Shown: positions 35,848 through 49,726 of the stretch, in pieces
How positions within the stretch are numbered: position 1 is the first letter of the stretch
Layout of the letters: every line of letters starts with the position of its first letter
DNA from: Dipteris shenzhenensis
Lineage: Eukaryota > Polypodiophyta > Polypodiopsida > Gleicheniales
NCBI GenBank assembly: GCA_047967505.1
Contig: CM106538.1
DNA length: 64,000 bases
Strand: one strand, 5' to 3'
The notes under the pieces: generated by a model
Database searches by the model: none
Seen by the model: only the letters and a program-made list of their open reading frames with translations
What the model was told of the DNA's origin: nothing
Translations under genes and position numbers: made by a program

Positions 35848-38800
35848 TATGTAAAATATGCCCCACAGGGAAGGCGGAAAATGAGCAGCATGTACTCCTA
35901 AATGTCGGGCCTACACGCACATCAGAAAGAAAGAAAGAAAGAAACAAAGTTTATTAAAGTCTTCAGAAGACCGATGGGTCTATGAGACTGTGAAAAACCT
36001 GATACAATGAGCTGTGGTAGTGCAGCTACTAAACGAGCATCCACACCAATGCAGAATGCAAAAAATGCAAAATGGCAGTACTAAGTCCTAAGTACAACAT
36101 AGTACAACATAGTCATGTCGATAGTCGACTATATATCAATCTCAGCATCATCATCGACATCATCATCATCAGCAGCAGCAGCAAGACATCAGGATGGATC
36201 AGGCAATGAAGGCATGAGGTCAGCAATAGAGCGTTGTCGGCCCCTCAAGGGTGCAGTCCTAGTACGTCTCCTGGTCGTAGCTCTGCATCTAACTAGGGCC
36301 ACTGTGACCCCCGTCAGTCGGGCTCCGACCCTAAACACGGAGGGGATGTCCCCAAGTATGATCTGTGTGTCAACCCTTTGTCTGAGCTGTCGGGTCACAG
36401 GCTCCGGGTCACGGTCATGTCGAGGTCTCGTCTCGTGGGGTGAAAGGGAAGGTCAGAGGGAGAAGAACAACCGAGAGAAGGTGAGAGAGAGAGAGAGAGT
36501 GACACTCAAGATGCGGGTGTGAAGTGATGAGCCACACCACAAACTCATAGGTTTTATTAGGATTAGGTTTTTCCCCTTATGACTGTCTTAAGACAGTCAT
36601 AGGTGTCATATTTTTAATAAAGGGGTGGCAATGTGCCTTTACCCCAACAACCTCCCACCTAAAGGCCAATATGCCTAAGGGGAGAAAAGAATAAAAATTA
36701 CAGCAATATACAGTTACTGTATACAAGACCATAAAATAAGAGTGGTCTCATCCTAATCCCATGATGTGGCGGCAATGTGCAAACCGCTCTGTAGGCAAGC
36801 TCTTAGTGAGTATAGCTGCAGGATTATCATCAGTATGCACCTTCACAAGCTCAAGTCGCTTGTCGTCCAGTACCTGTATACCCTCTTGAACAGGGTTATC
36901 TGCAGCAGCCTGCTGCTGCATATAAAAGGGCATTCTTTGCTGTCCAACATCATCATAAATAACCCTCCTGTATTCCACAGGTTGCACGGGTTCCTTGTGT
37001 ACACTATCCTCTTTAAAGATGACATCATTGCTGCGTATAATCTTCCGTTTAACGGGATCCCATAACCTGTACCCCATTTCACCTTCGTCACCATAACCCA
37101 TGAAGATGCATCTGAAAGACTTTGGCTCCAGTTTGGTGCGCAGTTCTTTGCGTACATGAGCAAAGCACTCGCAGCCAAACACACGTAAGTGCTTATATGA
37201 GGGTGGCTTGCCAGACCACACCTCCCCAAGTAGGCAAATCTGAAAAAGAAAGAGACGGCAGATAACCCAAACGTGACAGTTCTTGCATTCCTTTAACAGA
37301 CATGTGTCCCAACCGGCTATGCCACAATGAAACCTTTGGCAGCTTGGTTATGGCAACAACATGATTACCCACACTGGAAACATAAAGAGGATACAAGGTA
37401 TCACTCTTATAACCCTCAGCCACTGCAACCTGGCCATCAGTAATCACCCATTTGGAATCCCCAAATGTGGTGTGGTAACCACTGTCATCCAACAAGCCAG
37501 TGCTAATCAGATTTTTCTTGATTTGCGGCACATGGCGAACACCATCAAGCATAAATGACCGTCCATCAGGGAATACTATCTGTATACTGCCAATCCCTGC
37601 AATCTGACATGCATAGTTGTTCCCAAGGTGAACAACTCCATGAGTACCTGTGTAAGAAGTAAACCACTCCTTATGAGGAGTAACATGAAAAGAAGCACCT
37701 GAATCCAAGAGCCAGGTGTGCATGTCATGGCCATCAATAACCAATGTGTGTGCAATTACAGCAGAAGAACATAATACCTCATGTCTGTCACTGTCACTGT
37801 CCTCTGCTGCAACATTCACTGCATCCAAGTCATCTACCTTGGCCTTGCCTTTGCCTTTGCTTCCACTGCCTGCATCCTTTGCTTCAGCCTTCTTGGCTTT
37901 CTGATCCCGTATAAACTTGAAGCACTTAGACTTCACATGTCCCTTCTTGCCACAATAAAAGCATTCAATATCCTTTTTACCACGGGACTGACTGCGGGAT
38001 TTGGACTTACTAGCAGATCTCCCCTTCTGCTGAGTCCTGCCTCTTTCCTGTACCTGCAAAGCATTTGAAGACTTGCTGTCCGCATTATTTTTCCTGCTCA
38101 TCTCCTCCATGAGGAGAGAGCTTTCTACATCAGCATATATAAGAGTGACATTCGAATTAGACAAGGTGGTCTTGAAAGTGTCCCAACTCTCAGGAAGAGT
38201 ACACAACAAGAAAGTAGCCTTGAACTCCTCATCAAGGTTCAACCCCTGTGCAATCAGCTGTGTAAAGATGGCATTGAACTCACTCAAGTGTGAGGTCATA
38301 GCTGTACCTTCCTTCATGCGAAGATCAACCAGCTTCTTCAACCAATACACCTTACTGGCTGAACTCTTTTGGGCATACAACTCTGCTAGCCTCTGCCATA
38401 CACCATAAGAGGTCTTTTCAGCCTGAACATTGTACACAAGAGAATCACTGAGAGTAAGCATGATAGCAGCCCTCGCGGACAGATCTAGCTCCTCCCACTC
38501 ATCATCTGACATCCCAGATGGCTTGACACCCTTCACCCTTATGGGCTTAGAAATCTTCTTAAGCAGAAGTACATTCAAACACTGTTCTGCCCATAATGCA
38601 TAATTGTGTGCCCCTTCCAACTTCTTTATGTTCAGAATTGATGATTCACTTCCCCCTGATGCCATATCAGATAAGGAAAGTACCTGACTCCCTGTAAGTC
38701 AAAAAAGACTGAATAAAATTCTGTTTTCTCAGAAAAACCTGCTCTATCAAGAGCCAGAAGCACTCACAATAGTGCTGTTTTTTACTGTCAAAAGAATCTG

Positions 38801-41800
38801 CAGCAAAACAGTAAATTTCCCTCCAGTTACTGTACCTTCTGACACACTGTACTATGCTCAAATAGGCATAAAACAGTAATTTCAGAATGCTGCAGCTGTT
38901 CCACAAGTGCTTTAACAGTGCATCATCAACTGACAAAGCACAAAACACTGCTGTCCTGATCACTTCTCCCACCTCAGATGAGGTATTGCACTGATTTTAT
39001 ATGCATAAACCACTTGTCATACACTGTTTTGTTCACTGAAAAAAGAAGCTCCAGACTCTTCAGCCTGTCACAAACCTGCAACAGAAAATGGGACAAATCC
39101 CAAGCAATCACCCTTCTGCCAAGGGGATAAAAGGCATCTGAAGGTCTCTGACAGTAACCCAAGTGCTCTCAAGCAAAATATGGGCAAAAGCCCCTTGATT
39201 TGACACCTGAACCAAGTGAAGAACACCTCAACACTGAGGTAGCATACAAAATGTAGCGCTCTCCTGGCACTTTCACCTGACAATGCAATGCATAAACAGC
39301 CCTATGTACACAATAACAACACAGATCCCAACGTACAGACACTGAAGAGAAAATCTTTTGAGCACTGTCAACGATGGACAGTTAGGGACCGAGTAAACTC
39401 GATGCGCCCTGGCCAAGCGTGGCTCAACCGAGATTTTCAAAAGGTGTCGTACACAAAATGTGACCTGCAAGAAATGTCACTGAGTACACTGCGGAAACAA
39501 GACTAATGTGGGCTCCCTGGCTCCACACTGCCTCAAGGCATACACTGCATAAGCTTCCAGGCAAAAGCCCTTTGAAAATGTCACCCACAAGCTGAGATTT
39601 GCACTCAGCAAAGGCATAAAAGTCCTCTGCAAAATCACGGCATTACCTTCCCAAAACAAGATAACTGTGCAATCAACCACACACTGTGGTACTGGTCACC
39701 TCAAGTGACACATCCCAGCACTCCTGAAACTCCTGATCTGCAAAATAACCACACACAACATCAGAACTGAGCAGGCTGCTCACCACCCAACCGTGACATC
39801 TACGGGATGTGATCCCGAATCAGAAGATGTCCCCTCCGAGCCACGAGCTGAGCTACTGGCACGAACTCCCAATCAAATCCAAACCAGCCTGGTGTCCCAT
39901 ACCACCAGGTGGCGCTGTGAAGCCCTGGATCTGTCACTGGGCCTTGGGCTACGCTAAGATGCAGGCGCGCGTCCGCGACACAATCCAGGATCAGACCTAG
40001 CACCTGGGAACGAGACTTGCTCCCAACTGCGCACTGAGAACTGAACCCCCTCAGATACCAATCCGTGCACATGACATACTCCCCCTCCTCTAAGAACTCA
40101 CTCCTGAGTTTGCTAAGAAATCCGGAAATGTTCTTTGGAGGTTTTGTAATGTCTCCCATGTTGCATCCTCCTCAACACGATCCTTCCACTTAATCTTGTA
40201 TTCCGTGATAGTACGATTTCGAATCTGTCTTTCACGAAATTCAAGAATAGATTCAGGTTCGTGAGGAATAAAAGTCAAATCTGTAACTTCTATAATCTCA
40301 TGAGGAGAAACAAGTTGATCATCTGCACCCAATACTTCTTTCAGTCTACTGACATGAAAGACTGGATGTACTTTAACATCAGGAGGCAATTCTAGTCGAT
40401 ATACAATTGGTCCAATTCTTTTAATGACCTTGAATGGGCCACAGTATCTGGGGGATAATTTCGGAACCAAACCAGTACTTAGGCTCTTGGATTCCTTAGG
40501 AATTCTCAAATATATCATCGTTCCTTCAAAGAACTCTCTGGGTGAACGATGTCTATTAGCATAAAATCGGTCCCGATCTTGGGCACTTCTAATAGACTCC
40601 TTGGCAAACTGCAACATTTCCTGCATGTCTTGCAAGAAGTTCTTAGCAGCATCATTTTGAATCCCTTTCAATCCAACCATAACTGGTGACTTAGGTTGAA
40701 ACCCGTACATAAGCATAAAAGGACTATAACCTGTACTAGAATGCTTTGCACTGTTGTAAGCAAATTCAATCATGGGTAGATAATCTTCCCATGAAGACTG
40801 TCTCTTAGATACATATGCCCGAAGCATGTCTTCAACCAACTGGTTGACCTTTTCTGTACTGCCATCAGATTGTGCATGATCCGAGGAACTCATACTTAGA
40901 GTAGTTTCTAACTTCTCAAACACAAGTGTCCAAAAGTTACTTGTAAACTTTGAGTCCCTGTCACTGACTATGTCAGATGGCAAACCATACAGCTTGAACA
41001 AGTGGTCCACAAACTCGTGAGCCAACTGAACAGCTGAAATAGTTGTTCTTGTAGGTAAGAATCTAGCCATTTTTGTCAAACGGTCAACTATGACCCAAAT
41101 AGAGTCATGACCCTTGCGCGTTCGAGGCAAACCAGTAATAAAATACATGGAAATACTTTCCCATTTATTACCTGGAATCTGTAAAGGCTGTAATAAGCCC
41201 GTGCTTCTAAGGCGTTCAGCCTTAGTAACCTAACAAACCCGGCAACCTACTACATAGTTCTCTATAAATGCACGCATCTTAGGCCAATAAAAGGTATGCT
41301 TCACAAGAGACAAAGTCCTATGTATACCTGGATGTCCCGCACTAGGAGCATCATGACACTCTCAGAGAATCTTGGATTTAAGGTCCAGAACATCAGGCAC
41401 ACAAATCTTTTCATTCCGGAACAGCAAGCCGTTCCTAATCATCCACTGACCTACCGCCGCCTGTATCCTAGGTGGCACAATCCCTGAGTCCTGGTCAACC
41501 ATGGAGCTCCCATCCTGGACTCTCTGCCAATAAGAACTGAAATGACTATCAGTTGCGTATAGCCCTCTCAAGGATTGAAATAGGTCTGAGGATATTTCCG
41601 TAAATGACAAAGCATTTACAAACTTAACTCGACTTAAGGCATCCGCCACACTATTCAACGAACCCTTACGATAACGTATTTCGAAATCAAAATCCTGCAT
41701 TAGCTCTGCCCATCTAGCTTTCCTTCCTCTCAATTCTGAACCATCACACACATACTTAATTGACTGATGATCAATCAATACAAGGAACTTTGAACCATAC

Positions 41801-44800
41801 AAGTAGTGTCTCCAAACTTTAAGAGCATACACTACAGCATGAAGTTCCTTCTCAAGTGTGGGCCAACGATAGTGAGTGTCGTCTAGCTTCTTACTCTCAA
41901 AAGCTACAGGTCTGCCCTCTTGGAATAGAGCTGCCCCAATCGCATAATCACTCGCATCGGCCTCTAAAACATAAGGCCGGGTAGGATCGGGTAATGCAAG
42001 AACGGGTGCTTCCTTGATAGATAACTTCAAGGTTTCAAAAGCCTTGTTCATTGCATCATTCCAAGAGATCGGCTGGGTAGACTTGCGTCCACGACCTTTC
42101 AATATGTTGGTCAAGGGTGCCGTGATATGTGAATAATCACGCACTGATTTCCGAAGAAATACCGTAAATCCTAGGAAAGAACGAAGTTGTTTCACAGTCT
42201 GAGGGATAGGCCATTCTAAAACCTTCAGGATACGATCCAGATCAATGCTAATACCTTCAGAAGAAATCTTGTGTCCTAAGTAAATGATCTCCTTCATAAA
42301 GAAGTCACATTTACTCATCTTGGCATAAAGCTTATGCTGTCTTAGAACAAGTAAGACAACCCGAAGGTGTCCTATATGATCCTCATGCGTTTTACTATAT
42401 ACCAAGATATCATCTAAGAACACTACAACAAATTTGCCCAGATAATCTCTGAACAAATCGTTCATCATCTGCTGAAAAGTAGCAGGAGCATTGGTCAAAC
42501 CAAAAGGTAATACGAGGAACTCGTAATGACCATACCTAGTCCGGAATGCGGTCCTATCTATGTGTTTAGCATAGATACGGATTTGATGATAACCCGTGCG
42601 CAAATCAATCTTAGTGAAATACTTCGCTCCGGCCAAACAGTCTATCAAATCATCAGAACGAGCTAAAGGATAGCGGTTCTTAATTGTAACTTTATTTAAT
42701 CGTTTATAATCTATACACATTCTCCAGGAAGAATCCTTCTTCTTTCTTAAGAGGACAGGTGCACCCCAAGGTGATTTACTTGGGCGGATATAGCCCATAT
42801 TCAGGTAATCCTGAAGCTGGATAGCTAACTCATCCTCCTCTACCTGGCTCATCCTATAAGGTGGCACACTGATAGGTTGAGCCCCTGGGACTAAGTCTAT
42901 GCGATGATCTACTACCCGTTCTGGAGGTAAACCTTCCGGCAGTTGAGCTGGGAATACATCTTTAAAATTATCTAACAACATTCTCAATTCTCGGTGTTCA
43001 AACACACTTAATTCATTCTTGTTAACTACCGAAACAACAAATGAAGAAAGTGGAATCAAAACACACTGATAGACATCATAATGAGAATTGTTTAATATAT
43101 TCCGAAGCTGCATCGCAGATACAATAAGCCCCTGAGAAGGGGGAATCTTATCACACTGAATACAAAATTGGGTGTCCTTATCTACAAAAGAAAGCGTATG
43201 CTCCGTCCATCCGATCTGAATATTGTGGGTTTTAAACCACTCTATCCCGATCAGCAAGTCTACATGCTCTAGATGCATAACATAACATGTGAGAGCTCCT
43301 GTGTAGGCTTGAATCCGGATGGGAAGCGCTTCAACCTTGCGATCCCAAAACTGCTTCCTAGCTGGAAGCTGCACCTCGTAGGTGTGGTCGCTAGGTACTG
43401 TGGACAGCCCCATCTTCTGCACAAATTTGTAATTAACAAAATTGTGAGAGCTGCCCGGATCAAAGAGAATGTAAACCTGTTGGTCCCTAACTTCTCTATA
43501 AACTCGGAAAAGATCATGGGAACCAAACAACGAAGTATTAAAGGTACAATTACAAGAAAGGGGGCAGGTAACGACATTCACTGAAATACCTGTCATCGTG
43601 ACTTGGTTGGCTCCCTTGGCTGCGATACGTGGACCCGCCTGGAGTTTCGGTCCTAGCACCAACTTTTGGTTCTTCCGCTTAGGACACTCATTCTTTGTGT
43701 GGCCCACCGGCCTTCTTTCTTGAGCCTGAGAGTGCGAAGGAAACGGGCCTTACCATTCTTCGCAGGAGTTAAGCTTTTCCTGGAGGCGTTGTCCGTAGAC
43801 TTCGTCTCCCCAATACCAGTTGCATGCTGAAAGAACTTGCGTTTGTTCTTTCCGCTCGTCTCGGTAACTGTGGTTGCCTTGGTACCGGCCATGGTATCAT
43901 CATATATGCGCGCATATGTCATGGCCTCCTGCAATGTTGTGCACTTGTTGTTCTTAAACTGTAACTTATAGGAGTCTGGCAAACCATCCACGAAAAAACC
44001 TAACAAGGTTACAGGATCCATTTTAGTGGCCCTGGTTTGCAGATCCCTAAATCTTTGAAGATAAACTTCAAAAGTTAAATTCAATTTTGACATATCGAGG
44101 GCCTTGAGCTTGCCAACGATATCGTAGTCATCTTCCTTCTTCAGGAACTCCTTCCTGAAGATACCCTCAAATTCTGTCCAAGTATCAGGCTTAGGCTGGA
44201 GTTCTTTCCACCAAAGCAAGGCTTTACCTGACATAAACCCTGCTGCAAGCTGATTTTTTTTCTCATCTGGATAGGGGTGGAATTGGAAGTGTACTTGCCA
44301 CTTGTGCAACCAAGTGTCAACCACCTCCTTTGTTCTTGATTTTTGGTCACCTGGAAAGGGATCCGGAGTGATATTCGGGCCTAGCACGGAAGCCATGGCA
44401 TCCACATGCGTGAGTGCCTGAACCGTGCTAGCCAGAAGAGTCAAGGTAGCTTGTATCCCTTGGAGTTGCTGTGTCAACCCCGACTGATTAGCGTTGACCT
44501 GCTCAAATTTACCATCTAGAGCAGTCGTGAACTCACTGAAGGCTTTCTTAGTGATCAGGTCGTCATAGAGACCCTGATCGTCCTGTCCCACTGGAGTATA
44601 ATCCAAGTCCTGCTCTCCCATGGTGAGCTCGGGATTTTGAGCATCAGACATGGCTGAAATCTGTTTTGATTACAAACGGAGAGAAATAACTGACTGAAAC
44701 GAAGCACAGAGGAAGATGGAGCAGAAGAAAACCGTCCCGTAAGAAGCTGACGGAAGGAGATGCTGAAATCTGGCGAATCGGAAGACCCAGAGTCACGGAG

Positions 44801-47800
44801 CCTCCCCGAACCCGCAAACCGGATGCGCAGGCTGCAGTAGAAACTGTACGGACTGCTGACGTGGCCTGTACGGCTGCTGACGCAGGCCGTACGGTGGCTG
44901 CAGGTACTGGCGCAGCCTCTGTTCGGAGCAGCAGCAGGTATAGGAGCAGGCGGAACAGTCCGTACAGGCTGTACGGCTGTCGCTGAAGCTGTACGGACTG
45001 TTACAGAAGCTTCGGGAGCTGTGCAGGGCTGACGCAAGCAAGGGCAGATGCAGGGGAGCTGATCGAAACAGGGCGCAGGCTGTACGGACGAGGCTGGCTG
45101 GGCACGAAACTCGAGGTGAGATCTCGATACTCAAGGCTGCTTGTGGGTAGCCTAGCACCCAGCCCCCACCTATATAGGGTGCAGGGCTGCCTTATTTGGA
45201 AGCTAGGCTTCCAAAAAAGGCTGAGCCCCTCCAGCTTTGGAGGGGTGCTTTTTCGAAAAAAGCACCTGAGCCCCTCCAGCTTTGGAGGGGTGCTTTTTCG
45301 AAAAAAGCACCTTCCTCCTGCGCAGGCTGCACGCAGCCCTAGGCGCAGGCTGTTCGCAGCCTGTTGCGCAGGCTGTGGACAGCCTATTGCGCTGGCTGTG
45401 GACAGCCTATTACACAGGCTGTCCCGCCTCTACTGCCTCGTCTACTGCGCCCCTTCCTAGGCTCCGCATCCCTTCCTCCCTTGCTGTCTTTTTCCTGCAC
45501 ATCGCTCCTTCTTTTCTGCTCTCTTTCTCCTCCCTCTAAACTTCTCTCCGTGGCCTTCAGAGATTTCGATTCTCTCTCACTCCTATTCTTCTTTCTTTTC
45601 CAGATCTTTCTCCACCCCTTCTACCCCAGGTAGTCAGCAAAAACGCAGCAAGAATTTTCGAATTTTAGGGCATACCTGGAAGAGAAATCCGTCAAAATTC
45701 TCGCCTCAGAAGTTCCTACCTCAGGAGTTGGCTCTGATACCAACTGACACATCCCAGCACTCCTGAAACTCCTGATCTGCAAAATAACCACACACAACAT
45801 CAGAACTGAGCAGGCTGCTCACCACCCAACCGTGACATCTACGGGATGTGATCCCGAATCAGAAGATGTCCCCTCCGAGCCACGAGCTGAGCTACTGGCA
45901 CGAACTCCCAATCAAATCCAAACCAGCCTGGTGTCCCATACCACCAGGTGGCGCTGTGAAGCCCTGGATCTGTCACTGGGCCTTGGGCTACGCTAAGATG
46001 CAGGCGCGCGTCCGCGACACAATCCAGGATCAGACCTAGCACCTGGGAACGAGACTTGCTCCCAACTGCGCACTGAGAACTGAACCCCCTGGGCCTCTTT
46101 TATAGACTTGGGCCCCGGCGCCAAAAATAGCGAAGACCTATAAATAGTTCGTACCCTTGCCACTCAACCCGAGAATCAAGCCTGCCTAGCTCTAAGCCTC
46201 CCCAGGCTAACCTGAGCTAGTTCTGTGTACCTAGTACACGTCAGATACCAATCCGTGCACATGACATCAAGCACGAGGGAGACGAAGGTACTTGCTGTAC
46301 TTTCAAAAAAAACAGTTTTGAGAACTGAAAAAATGATCCTGAATGAGAGAGCAGAGTGCTCTTTCTCCTTCTCTTTTTCTCCCAAAAAAAAAAACTGATG
46401 TACCTGCTGTACTTTTGTACCAGTGTACTTGTGCAGAGTACCTGTGTACCTGCTGTACCTCTGCAGGGTACAGATAAAAAAGAAAGGTTTCGAAAAAAAA
46501 AAACTTTCTTGACGCAGATCCCTGACGAAGGAGTTCCTGAAGCTACTCCCAATCGAAAAAACGCCCCTCCCTGTCGCAGTCCGTACGGCGGTCCGTACGG
46601 TACAGTCGATAGTACGGTGTCCGTATGGCTGTACGGACGTCCGTACGACTGTACGGCGCGAGTCCGCGCGATGCCCAGATTCTGCCCACGCGTGCGCTGC
46701 CTGCACGCTGCCCGTGCTGCTGCCTGCGCTGCCCTGCGCTGCTGCCTTGTCGCCCCGCGTAGCTGTCCCGCACTGCAGCCCTAGCTGCTTGCTCTATGTC
46801 AAGGGGGGCACAAGTCCCGAGGGAGGTAGAGGGTATGGTAGGCAGAGGGGTAGTGGGGGAAGAGAGGCTGGCTCTGATACCAGTTGAAAGGGAAGGTCAG
46901 AGGGAGAAGAACAACCGAGAGAAGGTGAGAGAGAGAGAGAGAGAGTGACACTCAAGATGCGGGTGTGAAGTGATGAGCCACACCACAAACTCATAGGTTT
47001 TATTAGGATTAGGTTTTTCCCCTTATGACTGTCTTAAGACAGTCATAGGTGTCATATTTTTAATAAAGGGGTGGCAATGTGCCTTTACCCCAACAGTGGG
47101 GGTCTATGTGATCTGGCTGAAAGAACTCCGTGATAGAGCTCTGAGAGGTATCAGTCGAGGAAGAAGTCTGCTCCTGTCTCCGTGCTCGGAGTATCCTCTC
47201 GCGGTGTCTAAGCATCTCATGAATGAAACCAGCCAAACACCGATGGTCTGGGTAGGAGAGGAAACAGGCCAAAACCCCATAACTATCTCTGAAGAGGCAG
47301 TAGAAACGCCCTTGGATCTCATATTAAACAGGACACCTGAAGATGAAATGCTCCTCTGTCTCAACCTCCTGCATGTCACACAGTGTGCATATGCGCCTCT
47401 CCCTGGGTAACCGCTCTGCTCTGCCGCTCTCGATACAAAGTTTGTGTGAAGAGACCCGGAACTGCCCAAGAGAGATCCTCAGCGGGTGGGATAGGTGAAT
47501 CTGCGTGTATCCTAGTGGATCAATGAAACCCCCCACTGTGATATGTAAGAAGTGATCTCTGTAGAAGCCCAGCTTCACTGGAAGATCACTCGGGCAAGTC
47601 CGGAATGTGTGTAGCTGTAGTAGATCCTCACAGATAACCTGGTTGACCTCGTGTGATAGGAGGGGAGAGAACGGAGCATCCATGCTGTACTGGAATGGAG
47701 GTAGTCTATCCATGTGCAGCCCTAGTCCCGCAAACCACCTCTCTGTGCGTGCATACCAGCACCTCTAGTCTCTCCCTACTACAAGTGCCATAGAAGAGGA

Positions 47801-49680
47801 TAGTGCTAGCCATGGTATCCTGCTACGCCCGGAGGTGTAATCCCCATACTCACTAACTCGGTACAAATATGTAATGACCTGAAATGCAGCATCTAGTTGT
47901 AATGGGGGTGATCCAAACTCCGCCCGAATGATCTGGTGAGGAACAGATGGCTTACCACGGATCATCCGTGATAACATGAGAACCTGTAGCCACTCCACCC
48001 TGGCCCACTCTGTATCCGACAAGTCTATCCCCCCGCATGAACTGCCATACATCCCTGCTAGGCGAACCAAGGAGTCAAAAAGAAACCCTTTGGTCCGTGG
48101 ATCCTGAAAGTGAGAGCGGAAGCACTGTCTCTCTAGTCTAGCCAATGAAGCATATCCTCTGCTCACGCGTGCATGCATCGCGGGTCTCATAGTGAAGATG
48201 GGTCCAGAAAAGACGACCCCAAGATAAGTGTATGATGAAACTACCTCAACAAGGGACCCATCAAATGCGAACTGCTCCTGGCGTATGACGGCTCGAGATG
48301 TATTGAAGATCATAACCTTGGTTTTACCCAAGTTGACCTTCAAATCATGAGACTCACAAAAGGACTGTAGTGCGTCATGAGACTCACAAAAGGACTGTAG
48401 TGCGTCAAGGTGTCTCTTAAGCCCCTCTACTGAGGAAGACAAGAGAGCCACATCATCTACGTAAAGCAATATCCGGATCAGCGTGTCCGCAAGAGAGCAA
48501 CCTACCCCCCTGTGTCTGCATCACTGTCTCGAGCTCGTCACTGTAGAGGCCAAACAAGGTAGGTGGTAATAGACACCCTTGTTTGACCCCGATAGTGCTC
48601 ATGATCTCGCCTGTCCGGACTCTGCCTAAAACTCGCTCATAAAGTGCCATGACAGCCCAAATGATCTCCTGGTCGTAACCCAAATCCTGTAGACGTCGTA
48701 TGACGCAAGCTCTCTGAACCGTGTCAAATGCCTTGCGGGAATCCACAAAGCAACAGTAAACCCTCTGCTTCCATGCCCTCGCCTCCTCGATGATACATCT
48801 AAGCACGAGAATGTGGTCCATGGTCCCATGATCCCGCCTGAAACCGGCCTGTCTTGCTGTGCTAAGTCCTCGATACTACGCAAATCTGCTGACCAGAATC
48901 AAGTACTGATGCATAAATCTTGGACATGACATGTCCAATCATAATGGTCCTGTAGTTCTCCGGGCTCATGGGATCCCCTGCCTTGTGAATGGGTGAGATA
49001 GTGTTAATGGTCCAGGTGCATGGAAACCCCAAGCAAACAGCTTCATTAAATGGCTTTGCTAAGGTCGGGGCTAGGAGGTTAATCCCATATGCAATGAACT
49101 CAATGCATAGTCCCTCATGATCCTTCGCTCGGCCATTATGAAGTTTCATCGGCATCCTTTACCCCCCACCTAGTGAATCTATTGAAGTCAGCTACAAAGT
49201 TAGAAAGTTATCTAAAGGAAGTTTTGGAACACCGCAACAAGGTACTGGGGCTAGCACACAAGCTAGCCCAACAACTACTAACCACATAGCAAGTCTATAG
49301 TATTTATTTTCTTTCAACGGATGTAAAACATTACTAGTTTTTGATAGTGATCGCCAGTCCCAAAGATCCTGAAGAGGACTCTAATACAATCAGATCGAGG
49401 AGATCGCACCCCCCGCAACAGCGTGAGACAGCTCGATAGACACAAATACGAGACATTTTTACAGCTCACCAGAGAGCCATCACAATGCCGGGCTTCTGTT
49501 TCTGAGTCCCAACTCCGAGATTGACTTTATTCAGCTTGTGCTTGACTGGTTATGATTTTGCTAGAATAGATTAGTACTCAGCAAGGGCCCTAGCGCCCTT
49601 TGCTCCAGCCCACTGAGGCTTATATGAGTACTTTTTTTATGCACTTTGTCCCATAGGCCCATGAGGCCTCTCGTGGACAT

Positions 49681-49726
<46 letters not shown>

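Larger units (their letters stand above)
39706..46266 (-). mobile_element. Ty3/gypsy chromovirus 'gypsy 3', nested in copia 3
   Basis: LTRs 39706-40076 (3', shortened) and 45745-46266 (5'). Perfect target duplication TCAAG at 39701-39705 and 46267-46271. Primer-binding site 45729-45743; polypurine AGAGGAGGGGGAG (minus) next to 40077. Gag at 44651-43653, pol 43707-40090 with two nonsense codons. The shared 345 bp of the LTRs are identical by eye, so insertion was very recent. The 3' LTR lacks 151 bp. Confidence 0.96.
36441..47095 (-). mobile_element. Copia-type element 'copia 3', GAG-PR type, invaded by gypsy 3
   Basis: LTRs 36441-36649 (3') and 46883-47095 (5'), primer-binding site 46868-46880, polypurine tract GGTGGGAGGT (minus) next to 36650. 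Shared GTGGGG on both outer flanks fits a 5-6 bp target duplication inside LINE ORF2. Internally it keeps Gag and protease; most of integrase, RT and RNase H is missing. Gypsy 3 occupies 39706-46266. Confidence 0.92.

Noticed and set aside
39809-40000. Identical 63-residue frames here and at 45848-46039
   Set aside because: Both lie in the two LTRs of gypsy 3; identity reflects the LTR pair, not a gene family.
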